Shown here: positions 29,294 to 37,828 of the stretch, piece by piece
Layout of the letters: each line of letters begins with the position of its first letter
Position numbering within the stretch: position 1 is the first letter of the stretch
Notes under the pieces: generated by a model
Databases searched by the model: none
The model's input: the letters and a program-made list of their open reading frames with translations, nothing else
What the model was told of the DNA's origin: nothing
DNA from: Gillisia sp. Hel_I_86
Lineage (GTDB): Bacteria; Bacteroidota; Bacteroidia; Flavobacteriales; Flavobacteriaceae
NCBI RefSeq assembly: GCF_007827275.1
Contig: NZ_VISE01000001.1
Coordinates: 2,542,001 to 2,606,000, forward strand
Length of the DNA stretch: 64,000 nt
Direction of reading: 5' to 3'
Translations under genes and position numbers: made by a program

Positions 29294-29853
29294 ACTTCGA
29301 TATCGCCCCAATTTTCTCCAGATTTTATCCTATACAACTGCATTTCGGACACGCCAAATTGCTTTGCCAATATTCTTATCCTGGTTTTTCTATTGGGATC
29401 CAATAGTTTCTTTTTCAAAATTACTGCTTGGGCGTAGCTTAACTTAGAGTACGAAGTTACTTGCCTTAGCTTGCGCTTCATCTTGTTCTCCTTTACATTT
29501 GGATTCCCAAACTGGTGTTGTGTCCATTCTTCCTTATTGGTCCAAGCTAAATTGGAAACATGGTTTTCCTGTTTCTTATAATTTTTATGGATCACGAAAA
29601 TATCATCATCTTTTTTATCTAGAAAACATTCTGCAATAACCCTATGGAAATATAAATTTTTCTTTTTTCCATTTTTCAGCATCACCACAAAAGATAAATA
29701 TCCTGCGGTCCTACCACCTTTAATAAGTTCGCCTTCGGGATTTTTGACGAAACTTATTACTCTTCCATGATTGGAAATCTTATATACGAATCTATCCTGC
29801 CATGATTCATCATGATAGGTTACCCATTGCTCTTGTCGAAAATTCTTAACCAT
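29290..29853 (-). CDS. NUMOD4/HNH-type endonuclease-like protein with C-terminal helix-turn-helix
   Basis: About 187 residues. The N-terminal 'DRFVYKISNHGRVISF' resembles a NUMOD4 DNA-contact motif. 'LYFHRVIAECFL', 'FVIHKNYKKQENHVSNLAW' and 'TNKEEW' resemble an HNH_3 nuclease core (His, His-x-Asn, Asn, NLxW). The C-terminus 'RILAKQFGVSEMQLYRIKSGENW' reads as a helix-turn-helix. Such domains are common in free-standing homing endonucleases, but no intron or intein is present. The start at 29853 overlaps the map stop by 8 bp, and the downstream methyltransferase overlaps in turn. The upstream extension to 29946 is rejected because it lies inside map. Confidence 0.75.
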   Translation of the reverse strand: MVKNFRQEQWVTYHDESWQDRFVYKISNHGRVISFVKNPEGELIKGGRTAGYLSFVVMLKNGKKKNLYFHRVIAECFLDKKDDDIFVIHKNYKKQENHVSNLAWTNKEEWTQHQFGNPNVKENKMKRKLRQVTSYSKLSYAQAVILKKKLLDPNRKTRIRILAKQFGVSEMQLYRIKSGENWGDIEV

Positions 29854-30661
29854 ACACTTTAGATCTAAATTTGTCTTCTTCGTTACTCGTAATTCCCAAT
29901 GCGTCGTAGATATACTTAAAAGTAGATAACAACTCGGGTTTTCCATCTACCAAGGCTACATTATGTTCAAAATGCGCACTAGGTTTATTATCTGCAGTAA
30001 GGATGGTCCAGCCATCTTTAAGCTGATTTATATTTTTTGTTCCCAGATTGATCATAGGCTCGATAGCCACTACCATTCCTTCAATAAATTTTTTGCCACG
30101 GCCCCTTTTGCCATAATTTGGCATTTCTGGATCTTCATGCATGGTTTTACCTAAACCATGGCCCACCAATTCTCTCACCACTCCATAACCATGGTCTTCA
30201 CAATATTTTTGAATCGCATAACCAACATCACCCACTCGCTTACCTGCTCTAAATTCATTGATGCCTTTGTAAAGTGATTCCTTGGTTACTTGCAATAATT
30301 TTTTAACCTCTTCGGATACCTCGCCAATTGGGAACGTATAAGCATGATCCCCATAAAAGCCATTTTTGATGGCTCCACAGTCAATAGAGATAATATCCCC
30401 CTCTACAAGCGGAATGTCATTGGGGATTCCGTGAACCACTTGGGCGTTTGGGCTCATACACAGCGTATTTGGGAAATTATATAAACCTAAAAACCCAGGA
30501 ACGGCATTTTGTTCTCTAATATGTTCTTCAGCAAGTTTATCCAATTTCAGGGTGGTTGTTCCAGGTTTTATTTCTGAAGCCAACATTCCCAAAGTCCTGG
30601 AAACTACCAAAGCACTCTCGCGCATTAATTCTATTTCCTCCTTGGTTTTGGATATAATCAT
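29846..30661 (-). CDS. map: Type I methionine aminopeptidase
   Basis: A 271-residue enzyme removing the initiator methionine from nascent proteins. The dinuclear metal site is visible: Asp in 'ISIDCGAIKNGFYGDHAYTF' (two Asp), His in 'LVGHGLGKTMHEDPEMPNY', Glu in 'VVAIEPMINLG' and Glu in 'FEHNVALVDGKPELLS'. It has no N-terminal zinc-binding extension, so it is the short bacterial type. Its start overlaps the HAD gene stop by 4 bp (ATGA). Confidence 0.96.
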   Translation of the reverse strand: MIISKTKEEIELMRESALVVSRTLGMLASEIKPGTTTLKLDKLAEEHIREQNAVPGFLGLYNFPNTLCMSPNAQVVHGIPNDIPLVEGDIISIDCGAIKNGFYGDHAYTFPIGEVSEEVKKLLQVTKESLYKGINEFRAGKRVGDVGYAIQKYCEDHGYGVVRELVGHGLGKTMHEDPEMPNYGKRGRGKKFIEGMVVAIEPMINLGTKNINQLKDGWTILTADNKPSAHFEHNVALVDGKPELLSTFKYIYDALGITSNEEDKFRSKVYG

Positions 30662-31089
30662 AGTTTCGATTTAATATAACTCAGCACGCTTGTGCTGGAG
30701 TTTACTTTTTTCTTTTTGGTGACGAATTTTGCTTTCTCTGGCGTGGAGGATAATTCATGATAAATTTCTCCCCAACCGCGAAGCCCACCAATGTTCCTAT
30801 CGTCAATAAAAATATCTGCCTGAATTTTTCTGCTCAGGGATTCATCGTATATCTCTTCGGGGTAACTTTTATTTATAGCATAAAAATTAATGCCTTTTTG
30901 TTTGCAGAATTCTACGGCTTCGTCTAATTCTCTACCGGACCTGTAGGTCCAAAGGATCAATAAATGCCCATCTTTCTGTAAGTGGAGCAATGTTTCTATA
31001 GCAAAAAGGATAGGTTTTCCTATTTTAGGGTACCTATTTTCTACGATAGTTCCATCAAAATCTACAGCAATCGTTTTGGGATTATGCAT
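30658..31089 (-). CDS. HAD-like phosphatase, BT0820 type
   Basis: A 143-residue HAD fold. 'AVDFDGTIVENRYPKIGKP' holds the catalytic DxDGT motif at about 10-14, 'LILWTYRSGRELDEAVEFC' is motif II, and 'KIQADIFIDDRNIGGL' gives the C-terminal acidic pair. It has no cap domain, consistent with the small BT0820-like group. The substrate is unknown. It overlaps map by 4 bp and starts the four-gene overlapping cluster. Confidence 0.83.
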   Translation of the reverse strand: MHNPKTIAVDFDGTIVENRYPKIGKPILFAIETLLHLQKDGHLLILWTYRSGRELDEAVEFCKQKGINFYAINKSYPEEIYDESLSRKIQADIFIDDRNIGGLRGWGEIYHELSSTPEKAKFVTKKKKVNSSTSVLSYIKSKL

Positions 31090-31156
31090 GCTGTAAAATT
31101 AGCAAGAAAAATGCATTAATAAAATTCACAATATGTAGGGATATTCGTATTATTTA

Positions 31157-31750
31157 TTAGTTTGCATAGGAGTTCTTATAATCTTCCCCGGAAACAATCT
31201 TAGCAAAATCTTTTTCTATAGATTCCCTTGGATACTCTACAAATCGATTTACTTCTTTTCCATCTTTAAAAAAGATTACTGTTGGAACCCTGTTCAAATC
31301 AAATTCTTTTTCAATGTTATCTGTAGTGGTTTTTTGTCTATTCACTCCATAAAATGTAAGCTTGGACATGTTATAACCAGCTTCATCCAGGATCTTGAAA
31401 ACCTTTGGGGTTTCCCTTCTACTATCAGGGCACCAAGTTCCCATAAAAGCAACTATTTCATAATCTGAAATGTGCTTTTTGATTGTAGCCATTGCTTCTG
31501 CAGATGGAGCGTACTCATTATATCCTTCATTGTACCATTTTGAAAATGATTCTTGAGCCAAATCTGCTTTATCAAATTCACCAATTAACATTCCTTGTTG
31601 CATATTAGATTTTGTCCCTACAGCCATTTCCGAAGAACTGCTGGCTGTAGAAGATGTAGTTGTATTTGTAGCATCGCTATTTGTTGTTTTATTGGTATTG
31701 CCACAACTAGCTAAAAATGTGAATGCTAAAAGGTATAAACTAATTTTCAT
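31157..31750 (-). CDS. Thioredoxin-fold lipoprotein with a CxxS active site
   Basis: A 197-residue lipoprotein (signal and lipobox FLASC-G at about 12-17, then a Thr/Ser-rich linker). The thioredoxin-like part has 'IVAFMGTWCPDSRRETPKV' and the cis-proline segment 'LNRVPTVIFFKDG'. The active site reads C-P-D-S, so the resolving cysteine is replaced by serine. That favours a monothiol, isomerase-like or binding role over a dithiol reductase. It follows gpmI by 15 bp on the same strand. Confidence 0.85.
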   Translation of the reverse strand: MKISLYLLAFTFLASCGNTNKTTNSDATNTTTSSTASSSSEMAVGTKSNMQQGMLIGEFDKADLAQESFSKWYNEGYNEYAPSAEAMATIKKHISDYEIVAFMGTWCPDSRRETPKVFKILDEAGYNMSKLTFYGVNRQKTTTDNIEKEFDLNRVPTVIFFKDGKEVNRFVEYPRESIEKDFAKIVSGEDYKNSYAN

Positions 31751-31765
31751 ATTATTATGGTTGAA

Positions 31766-33283
31766 TTAAATTAAAGGTTCTTGGGTCATTAACTCCGGTT
31801 TGGTTATTCCCATTAATTTAAGTATAGTCGGTGCTATATCCCCTAAATTACCATTTTTTATGGATTTTATATCATTGTCCACCAATATTACGGGAACTGG
31901 ACTAACAGTATGGGATGTATTTGGCGATCCATCGGCGTTCATCATCACTTCACAATTCCCATGATCTGCAAGTAACAAAATACTATAGTCATTTTCAATA
32001 GCGGTTTCTACTACTTTTTGTGCGCATTCATCTACAACTTCACAAGCTTTTATTGCAGCTTCCATAACCCCGGTATGGCCTACCATATCTGGATTTGCGA
32101 AATTTAGACATATAAAATCTGTTTTTTGAGATTTGAGCTCCGGAATTATTTTATCCCGAATTTCATAAGCACTCATTTCTGGCTGCAGATCGTAGGTAGC
32201 AACTTTTGGGGAATTGCACATGATGCGCTTTTCGCCCTTAAATGGTTTTTCCCGTCCACCAGAAAAGAAGAAGGTAACGTGGGGGTATTTCTCTGTTTCG
32301 GCAATCCTAATTTGAGTTTTGCCCATATATTCCAAAACTTCCCCTAATGTGGTCTTGATATTCTCTTTTTTAAAGACAATATTTATATTGGAAAATTGAT
32401 CATCGTATTTAGTAAGGGTTACATAATATAACGGCATTTTTTTCATGGAAAACTGGGGCATATCCTCTTGGGACAACACCTGGGTTAATTGACGACCCCT
32501 ATCTGTTCTAAAATTGAAGAATATTACAACGTCATCATTTTTTAGGGTAGCCACCGGTTGCCCAGATTCATTTGTGAGCACTATGGGCCCGATGAATTCG
32601 TCTGTAATCCCATTTTTATAGCTTTCTGAAATTGCTGCAACAGCATTGGTGGTTTTGTTTCCTTTTCCAGATACAATAAGATCATAGGCTTTCTGGACCC
32701 GTTCCCAACGTTTGTCCCTATCCATTGCAAAATACCTTCCAATAACCGAAGCCAATTTGCTATTTGTTTTAGCTAAATGTTCTTCAATTTCAGCAATAAA
32801 ATTTACGCCAGATTTAGGGTCTACATCACGACCATCTGTAAAAGCATGTACATATTTTTCTTTCACGCCAAATTCTTCCGCAGCGCTTAACAATCCTTTT
32901 AAATGATTGATATGGGAGTGCACCCCACCATCACTTAACAATCCCATAAAATGAATTGGCTTGTTGTGTTTTACGGCATAATCAAAGGCCTGCTCTAAAA
33001 CAGGCTCCCTAATAAGGCTATTGTTGTGAACAGCTAAATTGATCTTTGCAAGGTCCTGATAGACGATTCTTCCCGCACCCAAGTTCATATGGCCAACCTC
33101 GCTATTCCCCATTTGCCCTTCCGGCAAGCCTACATTCATTCCATGGGTGAGCAGTTGAGCATTGGGATATTTTGCCAAAAGGCTGTCGATAAATGGAGTA
33201 TTTGCCTTGGAGATAGCAGAGACATTAGGATCTTGGGTAATGCCCCAGCCATCCAAGATCATTAGAATTACTTTCTTGTTCAT
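31766..33283 (-). CDS. gpmI: 2,3-bisphosphoglycerate-independent phosphoglycerate mutase
   Basis: A 505-residue Mn2+-dependent enzyme interconverting 3- and 2-phosphoglycerate in glycolysis. It starts with the metal-binding 'LMILDGWGI' and carries the catalytic serine in 'GQMGNSEVGHMNLGAGR'. 'HAFTDGRDVDPKSG', 'GRYFAMDRDKRWERV', 'NFANPDMVGHTG' and 'LLADHGNCEVM' are the further metal and substrate motifs. All are intact. The thioredoxin lipoprotein is downstream in the same unit. Confidence 0.97.
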   Translation of the reverse strand: MNKKVILMILDGWGITQDPNVSAISKANTPFIDSLLAKYPNAQLLTHGMNVGLPEGQMGNSEVGHMNLGAGRIVYQDLAKINLAVHNNSLIREPVLEQAFDYAVKHNKPIHFMGLLSDGGVHSHINHLKGLLSAAEEFGVKEKYVHAFTDGRDVDPKSGVNFIAEIEEHLAKTNSKLASVIGRYFAMDRDKRWERVQKAYDLIVSGKGNKTTNAVAAISESYKNGITDEFIGPIVLTNESGQPVATLKNDDVVIFFNFRTDRGRQLTQVLSQEDMPQFSMKKMPLYYVTLTKYDDQFSNINIVFKKENIKTTLGEVLEYMGKTQIRIAETEKYPHVTFFFSGGREKPFKGEKRIMCNSPKVATYDLQPEMSAYEIRDKIIPELKSQKTDFICLNFANPDMVGHTGVMEAAIKACEVVDECAQKVVETAIENDYSILLLADHGNCEVMMNADGSPNTSHTVSPVPVILVDNDIKSIKNGNLGDIAPTILKLMGITKPELMTQEPLI

Positions 33284-33520
33284 TAGTTACTTATAAGCAT
33301 GTAAAGATATAAACTATATGTAGGCTTGTTAAAATACTCTTATTAATATTTTATTAAAAATTGATATGTATATCCGTTTTTTGTCTTAATAGTTCTTTCG
33401 TCACCCTGAAACCAGTAAAAAAAATACCTAGCGTAGGAAATTGACATGGTTAAAAATCACCTCGAATGTAGCCTGTTGAAAGATGTCAGAGCCCTTCTAG
33501 GTTGGGAATACATAAAAAAG

Positions 33521-33611
33521 GATGTCATTCTGAAGGAAACGCAGGGGGCCGAAGAATCTCAATAAAACAGAATCAATTTAACTAGAGATCCCTCCTAGCG
33601 TCGGGATGACA
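33521..33611. repeat. Dispersed inverted repeat (family B, copy 3)
   Basis: GTCATTCTGAAGG (33523 on) and the inverted CGTCGGGATGAC (ending at 33610) flank CGAAGAATCTCAAT and AGAGATCCCTCC. Read on the opposite strand it is the same pattern, so it could fold into a long imperfect hairpin. Confidence 0.6.
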
Positions 33612-33639
33612 AAGTATTCAAATACGTCAATGGTAATTT

Positions 33640-33747
33640 ATTTCAGGGTCTCCATATTGCATTCATTTACATTGTAATGAGATTCTGAAACTCCCGAACT
33701 GTCGGGACAGAATGACGTCCTTTTTTAGTTTAGGATACTTTACGGAC
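33640..33747. repeat. Dispersed inverted repeat (family B, copy 4)
   Basis: In reverse orientation it matches copy 1 at 5001-5132 block by block: TTTCAGGGTCTC, GAGATTCTGAAAC, the small hairpin CCCGAACTGTCGGG, CAGAATGACGTCC and the flank GATACTTTACGG (33734-33745). The conserved flank outside the hairpin suggests a defined element boundary. Confidence 0.65.
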
Positions 33748-33990
33748 AAACAAATCTACTTTAATAGAAGAGATCAAAAAAGCATATATTAAAATGTTGA
33801 AATGTTAAATTTTGTGATTCTAATATTTTCTTAAATTTTTCCTAACAATTATAAAATATTATTGAAATTCTTTCGTTAGATTACTCGTTACCTCTATTTA
33901 ATAGAGAAATAAATGCCCTGAAAATTAATAAATTAGAAGATTTAGTCGTCAAAAAGTAATTAAAACACGATAAATGGTAGAATCTAATTT

Positions 33991-33998
33991 TATTTTTG
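33991..33998 (+). promoter_or_regulatory. Likely -7 promoter element for the L,D-transpeptidase gene
   Basis: TATTTTTG fits TAnnTTTG and lies 56 bp before the start codon at 34055. No clear TTTG -33 element is present, so the call is tentative. Confidence 0.4.
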
Positions 33999-34054
33999 TA
34001 TGTTGGCACACTATTTGGAAAAAATTAACAATTCTTTAAAATTTTTATTTTTTT

Positions 34055-34792
34055 ATGACGTACAAAATCTTAACCGTAATTACTTTGCTTACTTTTTCCT
34101 TTGCTTTCACCACTACAGATAGCCTTGAGTCGGCTAATATTGTGGACGAGCCGATCGCTTTGTTGGAAACAACCAAAGTGAACTTAACCGTGGAAGAAGA
34201 TATAAATAGGGTATATACAGATTTTGTGGAAAATAATACCAGCGTTCCAGATTTGGAGAGTTTTAAAAATGGCATGATGGGATATTCTAAATTATCTGAT
34301 GAAAATGCATTTGAAAAGAAGATCCTTACAATTATAGATTTCACTTTGTCCTCCACCAAAAAAAGAATGTGGGTTTTAGACATGACCAATAATAAAGTGT
34401 TGTTCAACACAGTTGTTGCGCATGGTAAAAATACTGGGAGCGAATTTGCTACGAAGTTCTCCAATAAGGTAAATTCCCTACAGAGTTCTTTAGGTTTTTA
34501 TGTTACAGGAGAAACATATTATGGCAAAAATGGCTATTCCATGTTTATAGATGGAATGGAAAAACAATTCAATTCCAAAGCACGAGAACGTTACGTTGTG
34601 GTCCACGGTGCCAATTATGCAAATCCTTCTTTTATAAAAAATTTAGGAAGACTAGGTAGAAGCTATGGCTGTCCAGCTTTGCCAACAGCACTGAATAATG
34701 ATATTATAGATGTTATCAAAAACAAGTCGGTTATTTATATTCACTCTGCGGACAAGACTTATTTAAAAAATTCTGAAATGATCAAGGCTTAG
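34055..34792 (+). CDS. Murein L,D-transpeptidase catalytic domain protein (YkuD_2 type)
   Basis: A 245-residue exported protein with an N-terminal signal-like helix (about 4-18). The catalytic domain spans about 90-240: 'MWVLDMTNNKVLFNTVVAHGKNTG', 'RYVVVHGANYANP' with the conserved His, and 'GRLGRSYGCPALP' with the nucleophile C206. Such enzymes form or edit 3-3 peptidoglycan crosslinks, or attach proteins to the wall. It converges on a second, unrelated-looking L,D-transpeptidase, and the two 3' ends overlap by 11 bp. Confidence 0.9.
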   Translation: MTYKILTVITLLTFSFAFTTTDSLESANIVDEPIALLETTKVNLTVEEDINRVYTDFVENNTSVPDLESFKNGMMGYSKLSDENAFEKKILTIIDFTLSSTKKRMWVLDMTNNKVLFNTVVAHGKNTGSEFATKFSNKVNSLQSSLGFYVTGETYYGKNGYSMFIDGMEKQFNSKARERYVVVHGANYANPSFIKNLGRLGRSYGCPALPTALNNDIIDVIKNKSVIYIHSADKTYLKNSEMIKA

Positions 34793-36440
34793 AAGGCTTA
34801 TTTAATTCTGATATAATTTTTTCATCATAATTGTAGATATCTTCTGTAAATCTAGGTCTTCCATTTTCTGTCCAAGCGGTCCAGTATAAATGATGAACCT
34901 GTACTTGTTGTTTCATCTTAACTTCCTTTTGTTTTCCTTTTTCAAGGATATCATTAATCTTTTCTGGAGTATATTCTGATTGATCACTTAAAAGATATTC
35001 AGCAAGATCCAATGCATTCTCGACCCTAATACATCCAGAACTTTGCGCCCTGGAGTTACGTGCAAAAAGGGATTTTGAAGGCGTATCGTGCAAATAGATC
35101 AAATGTTTATTTGGATATATGATTTTTACTTTGCCTAACGGGTTGGAACTGCCTGGTTTTTGCCTGTAGGTTAGGGATTTTACTTTATTGCTGTTCCAAT
35201 CTACTGTGCTAGGATCCAATAAGTCTCCGTTGGAACTATAAACGTCTATGTTTTTTCGGGTCAAATAAGTTGAATCTTTTCTTGCCCCGGGAATTACATC
35301 CTTGGCTTTTATAGTTGGAGGGATCGTCCAATTGGGGTTAAAGACGGTGTATTTTATTTCTTCTGAAAAAATAGGTGTTTTTCGCGAATCGGTTCCCACC
35401 ATTGTTTTATGACTTCTTATATTTTCATTGTTCTTAACCACCTCTAAGTGATAATTGGCAATATTCACAAGGAGATAATGCGCTCCTAAATCCCTGGGAT
35501 ACCAACGCCAACGCTCTAGATTGGCTAGAATCTGGTTGTACCGATCTCTATAACCTATATTCAACAATTTAATAGTGCTGTTCCCTATAATACCATCAGA
35601 TAGTAAACCATTTTCCAGTTGGATTTGCTTAATAGCATCTTGCACAGGTTGGGAATGATCGTAAGTAAAAGGATCTATATCTTTTAAATATCCCAAAACC
35701 ATCAACCGGAATTTGATTTTTGGTAATCGGATATCCTGCATTCCCGGTTTTATCATTTCGCCACCTGGTATCTCCTTGAATTCATCGGTGTCTTTCATTT
35801 TCTCTTTATATTCTTTTAAAGAGACCATGAGTTGGTTATAGATGGGGTGCTTAGGTCTTACCTTATCAAGGGCAGTTTCCAAATCATTATCAGAAATTGC
35901 ATTTTTCAGGAGGGAGGTAAGATTTGCCTGGTTTTTTGGAATATCAAAGACCTCATGAATTTTTTGAGGATCGGTTTTACCATTAAGAAGGTGAGAACTG
36001 AATTTGAAAAAAGCCTCGGTAAGCAAAATATCGTACTTGCTTTTTTCTTCCTTAGTTAATGAGCTTATGCTCGTTTCTAATGTTGCAATTTCTTCCCCAT
36101 GATAATCTTCAAAATAAAGACCTTCTGTTTCTCCCTTTTTAAGGATTTCAATGAAACCTTTTCTTAGTTCAGGATTGCTCCATGCTGGGGAATAATCCCT
36201 TTCAGTATAAAATTTCTTTACCGAGTCACTTAGGAAGAAATCCTCATTTTTGGCATTAGTAAGAATATTTGAAATCTCATTTTTAGATCCTAACGAAGCA
36301 TTTTTGGAAGTTTCTTCGGAAGCCTCGAATTTATCAGTATGGTTATTCCCGTTTTTACAACTATAAATTCCGAATACGAGCAGTACGCCAAGAAGAAACA
36401 CTTTTTTAATAACTGGATCTAGGATTTTTAACAGATTCAT
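34782..36440 (-). CDS. YcbB/LdtD-type L,D-transpeptidase lipoprotein
   Basis: About 552 residues. The lipoprotein signal ends near GIYSC at about 28. A scaffold domain (about 60-250), a peptidoglycan-binding helix motif 'PVQDAIKQIQLENGLLSDGIIG' and a YkuD catalytic domain follow. The last carries 'YLHDTPSKSLF' (His) and 'SSGCIRVENALDLAEYLL' with C470. This is the layout of enzymes making 3-3 crosslinks (YcbB/LdtD). The ATG at 36440, 4 bp after the previous stop, gives a sensible signal peptide; an ATG at 36464 would add 8 polar residues and overlap the upstream gene. Confidence 0.92.
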   Translation of the reverse strand: MNLLKILDPVIKKVFLLGVLLVFGIYSCKNGNNHTDKFEASEETSKNASLGSKNEISNILTNAKNEDFFLSDSVKKFYTERDYSPAWSNPELRKGFIEILKKGETEGLYFEDYHGEEIATLETSISSLTKEEKSKYDILLTEAFFKFSSHLLNGKTDPQKIHEVFDIPKNQANLTSLLKNAISDNDLETALDKVRPKHPIYNQLMVSLKEYKEKMKDTDEFKEIPGGEMIKPGMQDIRLPKIKFRLMVLGYLKDIDPFTYDHSQPVQDAIKQIQLENGLLSDGIIGNSTIKLLNIGYRDRYNQILANLERWRWYPRDLGAHYLLVNIANYHLEVVKNNENIRSHKTMVGTDSRKTPIFSEEIKYTVFNPNWTIPPTIKAKDVIPGARKDSTYLTRKNIDVYSSNGDLLDPSTVDWNSNKVKSLTYRQKPGSSNPLGKVKIIYPNKHLIYLHDTPSKSLFARNSRAQSSGCIRVENALDLAEYLLSDQSEYTPEKINDILEKGKQKEVKMKQQVQVHHLYWTAWTENGRPRFTEDIYNYDEKIISELNKPSKP

Positions 36441-36444
36441 TTTG

Positions 36445-36909
36445 CTATTTATTCTTGCTTTCAAGATGCTTAAGCATCACGATATGCTCACAAACCCCGG
36501 GAACTTCAAATTTTTGCCCAAAACTTTCGTAGCCATGTTTTTTATAAAAATCTATGGCGGTAACCCGGGCATTAAACCATAAAAATGGCTCTTTAACCTC
36601 TTGTTTTATTTTAGATTCGCCTTCTTTTAAAAGCAGCGTGCCCAAGCCCTGTCCTTTATGTTCAGGGAGAATTGCCATTCCCCTTAATTGAAACTGGGCA
36701 ATAGGTTCAAAAAAGGGGTTGCTGTTTTTCATAAAACTGGCAACCCCAATTATTTTTTCGTCCTTAAATATACCCAAGTGAAATGTTCCTGGGGAATCAT
36801 CCCCCGAGAAATAACATTCTTTAACTGGTCTTCCCGGCCTCAAAACTTCATTCCTTATCGCGTAGGTAGTGCTCGCAGAAATTAGTCGGACAGTGAAAGT
36901 AGCACGCAT
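36445..36909 (-). CDS. GNAT family N-acetyltransferase
   Basis: A 154-residue single GNAT domain. Motif A is 'QLRGMAILPEHKGQGLGTLLLKEGESKI', containing the Q-x-x-G-x-G/A acetyl-CoA loop. 'FLWFNARVTAIDFYKKHGYESFGQKFEV' is the C-terminal motif B. The substrate cannot be told. It is the third gene of the clpP operon, 9 bp after the small acetyltransferase. Confidence 0.9.
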   Translation of the reverse strand: MRATFTVRLISASTTYAIRNEVLRPGRPVKECYFSGDDSPGTFHLGIFKDEKIIGVASFMKNSNPFFEPIAQFQLRGMAILPEHKGQGLGTLLLKEGESKIKQEVKEPFLWFNARVTAIDFYKKHGYESFGQKFEVPGVCEHIVMLKHLESKNK

Positions 36910-36918
36910 GTTAATGAT

Positions 36919-37209
36919 TTAATTTGCCAATACGTCCCTATATTCTTTATGTTCATCGAATTTAACTTCAGCAAAAGGGCAAAGGGGATCAATTTTATAA
37001 TTGTTCTCTCTAGCGTATGCTATACTTCTTTCCAAAAGCATAGAGGCCAATCCATTTCCTTCCAATTCGGATCGTGTTTCAGTATGGTCTATTACCAAAA
37101 CGCCATTATCTTTTTTTGTATAGGTAAGCTCGGATGTTATTCCTTTGTCATCTTCCATATAGAACATACCTCTAGTATGGTTCTCTTTGTGTTTTATTTC
37201 CTTGTTCAT
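36919..37209 (-). CDS. Small GCN5-like acetyltransferase (CG/YjdJ type)
   Basis: A 96-residue minimal acetyltransferase. 'LVIDHTETRSELEGNGLASMLLERSIAYARENNYKIDPLCPFAEVKF' matches the short 'Acetyltransf_CG' family, including the 'GNGLA' CoA loop and the conserved PLCPF segment. Members are stand-alone and their substrates unknown. It lies 3 bp downstream of clpP and 9 bp upstream of the larger GNAT. Confidence 0.88.
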   Translation of the reverse strand: MNKEIKHKENHTRGMFYMEDDKGITSELTYTKKDNGVLVIDHTETRSELEGNGLASMLLERSIAYARENNYKIDPLCPFAEVKFDEHKEYRDVLAN

Positions 37210-37212
37210 AAT

Positions 37213-37764
37213 TTATGGTTTATATACACCATCTACAATGCCATAAGCAATAGACTCATCGGCATCCATCCAATAATCACGGTTGAAATCTTTAAGTACT
37301 TTTTCGATTTTTTGACCACAATTTTCAGAAAGGATCTTTGCGCTGATGTCTTTTATCTTTATAATTTCGGCAGCTTGAATTTCTATGTTGGAAGCCTGTC
37401 CGCGTGCACCGCCACTTGGCTGATGGATCATTACTTTAGCCAACGGCTGTATGAACCTTCTTCCTTTGGTGCCTCCGGAAAGCAAGATAGATCCCATCGA
37501 TGCTGCCAATCCACTACAAATAGTGGAAATTGGACTCCTAAGCGATTTCATCGTATCATAAACTGCAAATCCATCGGTTACAAAACCCCCTGGGCTATTA
37601 ATGAAAAATTGAATTTCTTTATCTGAAATGGCATCCAAATAAAGCAATCTATCTATTACGTGCTTAGCAGATTTGCCATCTACTTGTCCCCACATAAATA
37701 CCTTTCGTTGCTCTATGAATTTTTCGTCTATAAGGTCTTGGATTTTTCCAGGTTTATTTTTCAT
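37213..37764 (-). CDS. ClpP-like serine protease subunit (paralogue)
   Basis: 183 residues with the complete ClpP triad: S89 in 'GLAASMGSILLSGG', H114 in 'VMIHQPSGG' and D163 in 'FNRDYWMDADES'. 'INSPGG' forms the oxyanion region, and 'GQASNIEIQAAEI' is the handle helix. Compared with housekeeping ClpP, the N-terminal axial loop region is short and the usual 'YDIYSRLL' segment reads 'IQDLIDEKF'. It is therefore probably a second ClpP whose partner ATPase is uncertain. The start at 37764 is chosen; the frame extends to 37848 but that part overlaps the divergent gene's region and looks non-coding. It leads a four-gene operon with two acetyltransferases and an L,D-transpeptidase. Confidence 0.88.
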   Translation of the reverse strand: MKNKPGKIQDLIDEKFIEQRKVFMWGQVDGKSAKHVIDRLLYLDAISDKEIQFFINSPGGFVTDGFAVYDTMKSLRSPISTICSGLAASMGSILLSGGTKGRRFIQPLAKVMIHQPSGGARGQASNIEIQAAEIIKIKDISAKILSENCGQKIEKVLKDFNRDYWMDADESIAYGIVDGVYKP

Positions 37765-37828
37765 GAGTATTTTATTCTGATTTATAATTCTAGCTAAAAT
37801 TATGACTAATTTCGCAGAAAACCGTAGG

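Larger units (their letters stand above)
33284..34054. other. 771-bp gene-free spacer rich in dispersed repeats
   Basis: No coding frame of substance lies between the divergent gpmI and L,D-transpeptidase genes. The spacer contains at least three family B repeat pieces: around 33398-33413, 33521-33611 and 33640-33747. The last 60 bp holds the promoter of the following gene. Confidence 0.65.

Noticed and set aside
29854-29946. Upstream extension of the HNH-like gene
   Set aside because: The added residues lie inside the map coding region and have no family similarity; the ATG at 29853 is a better start.
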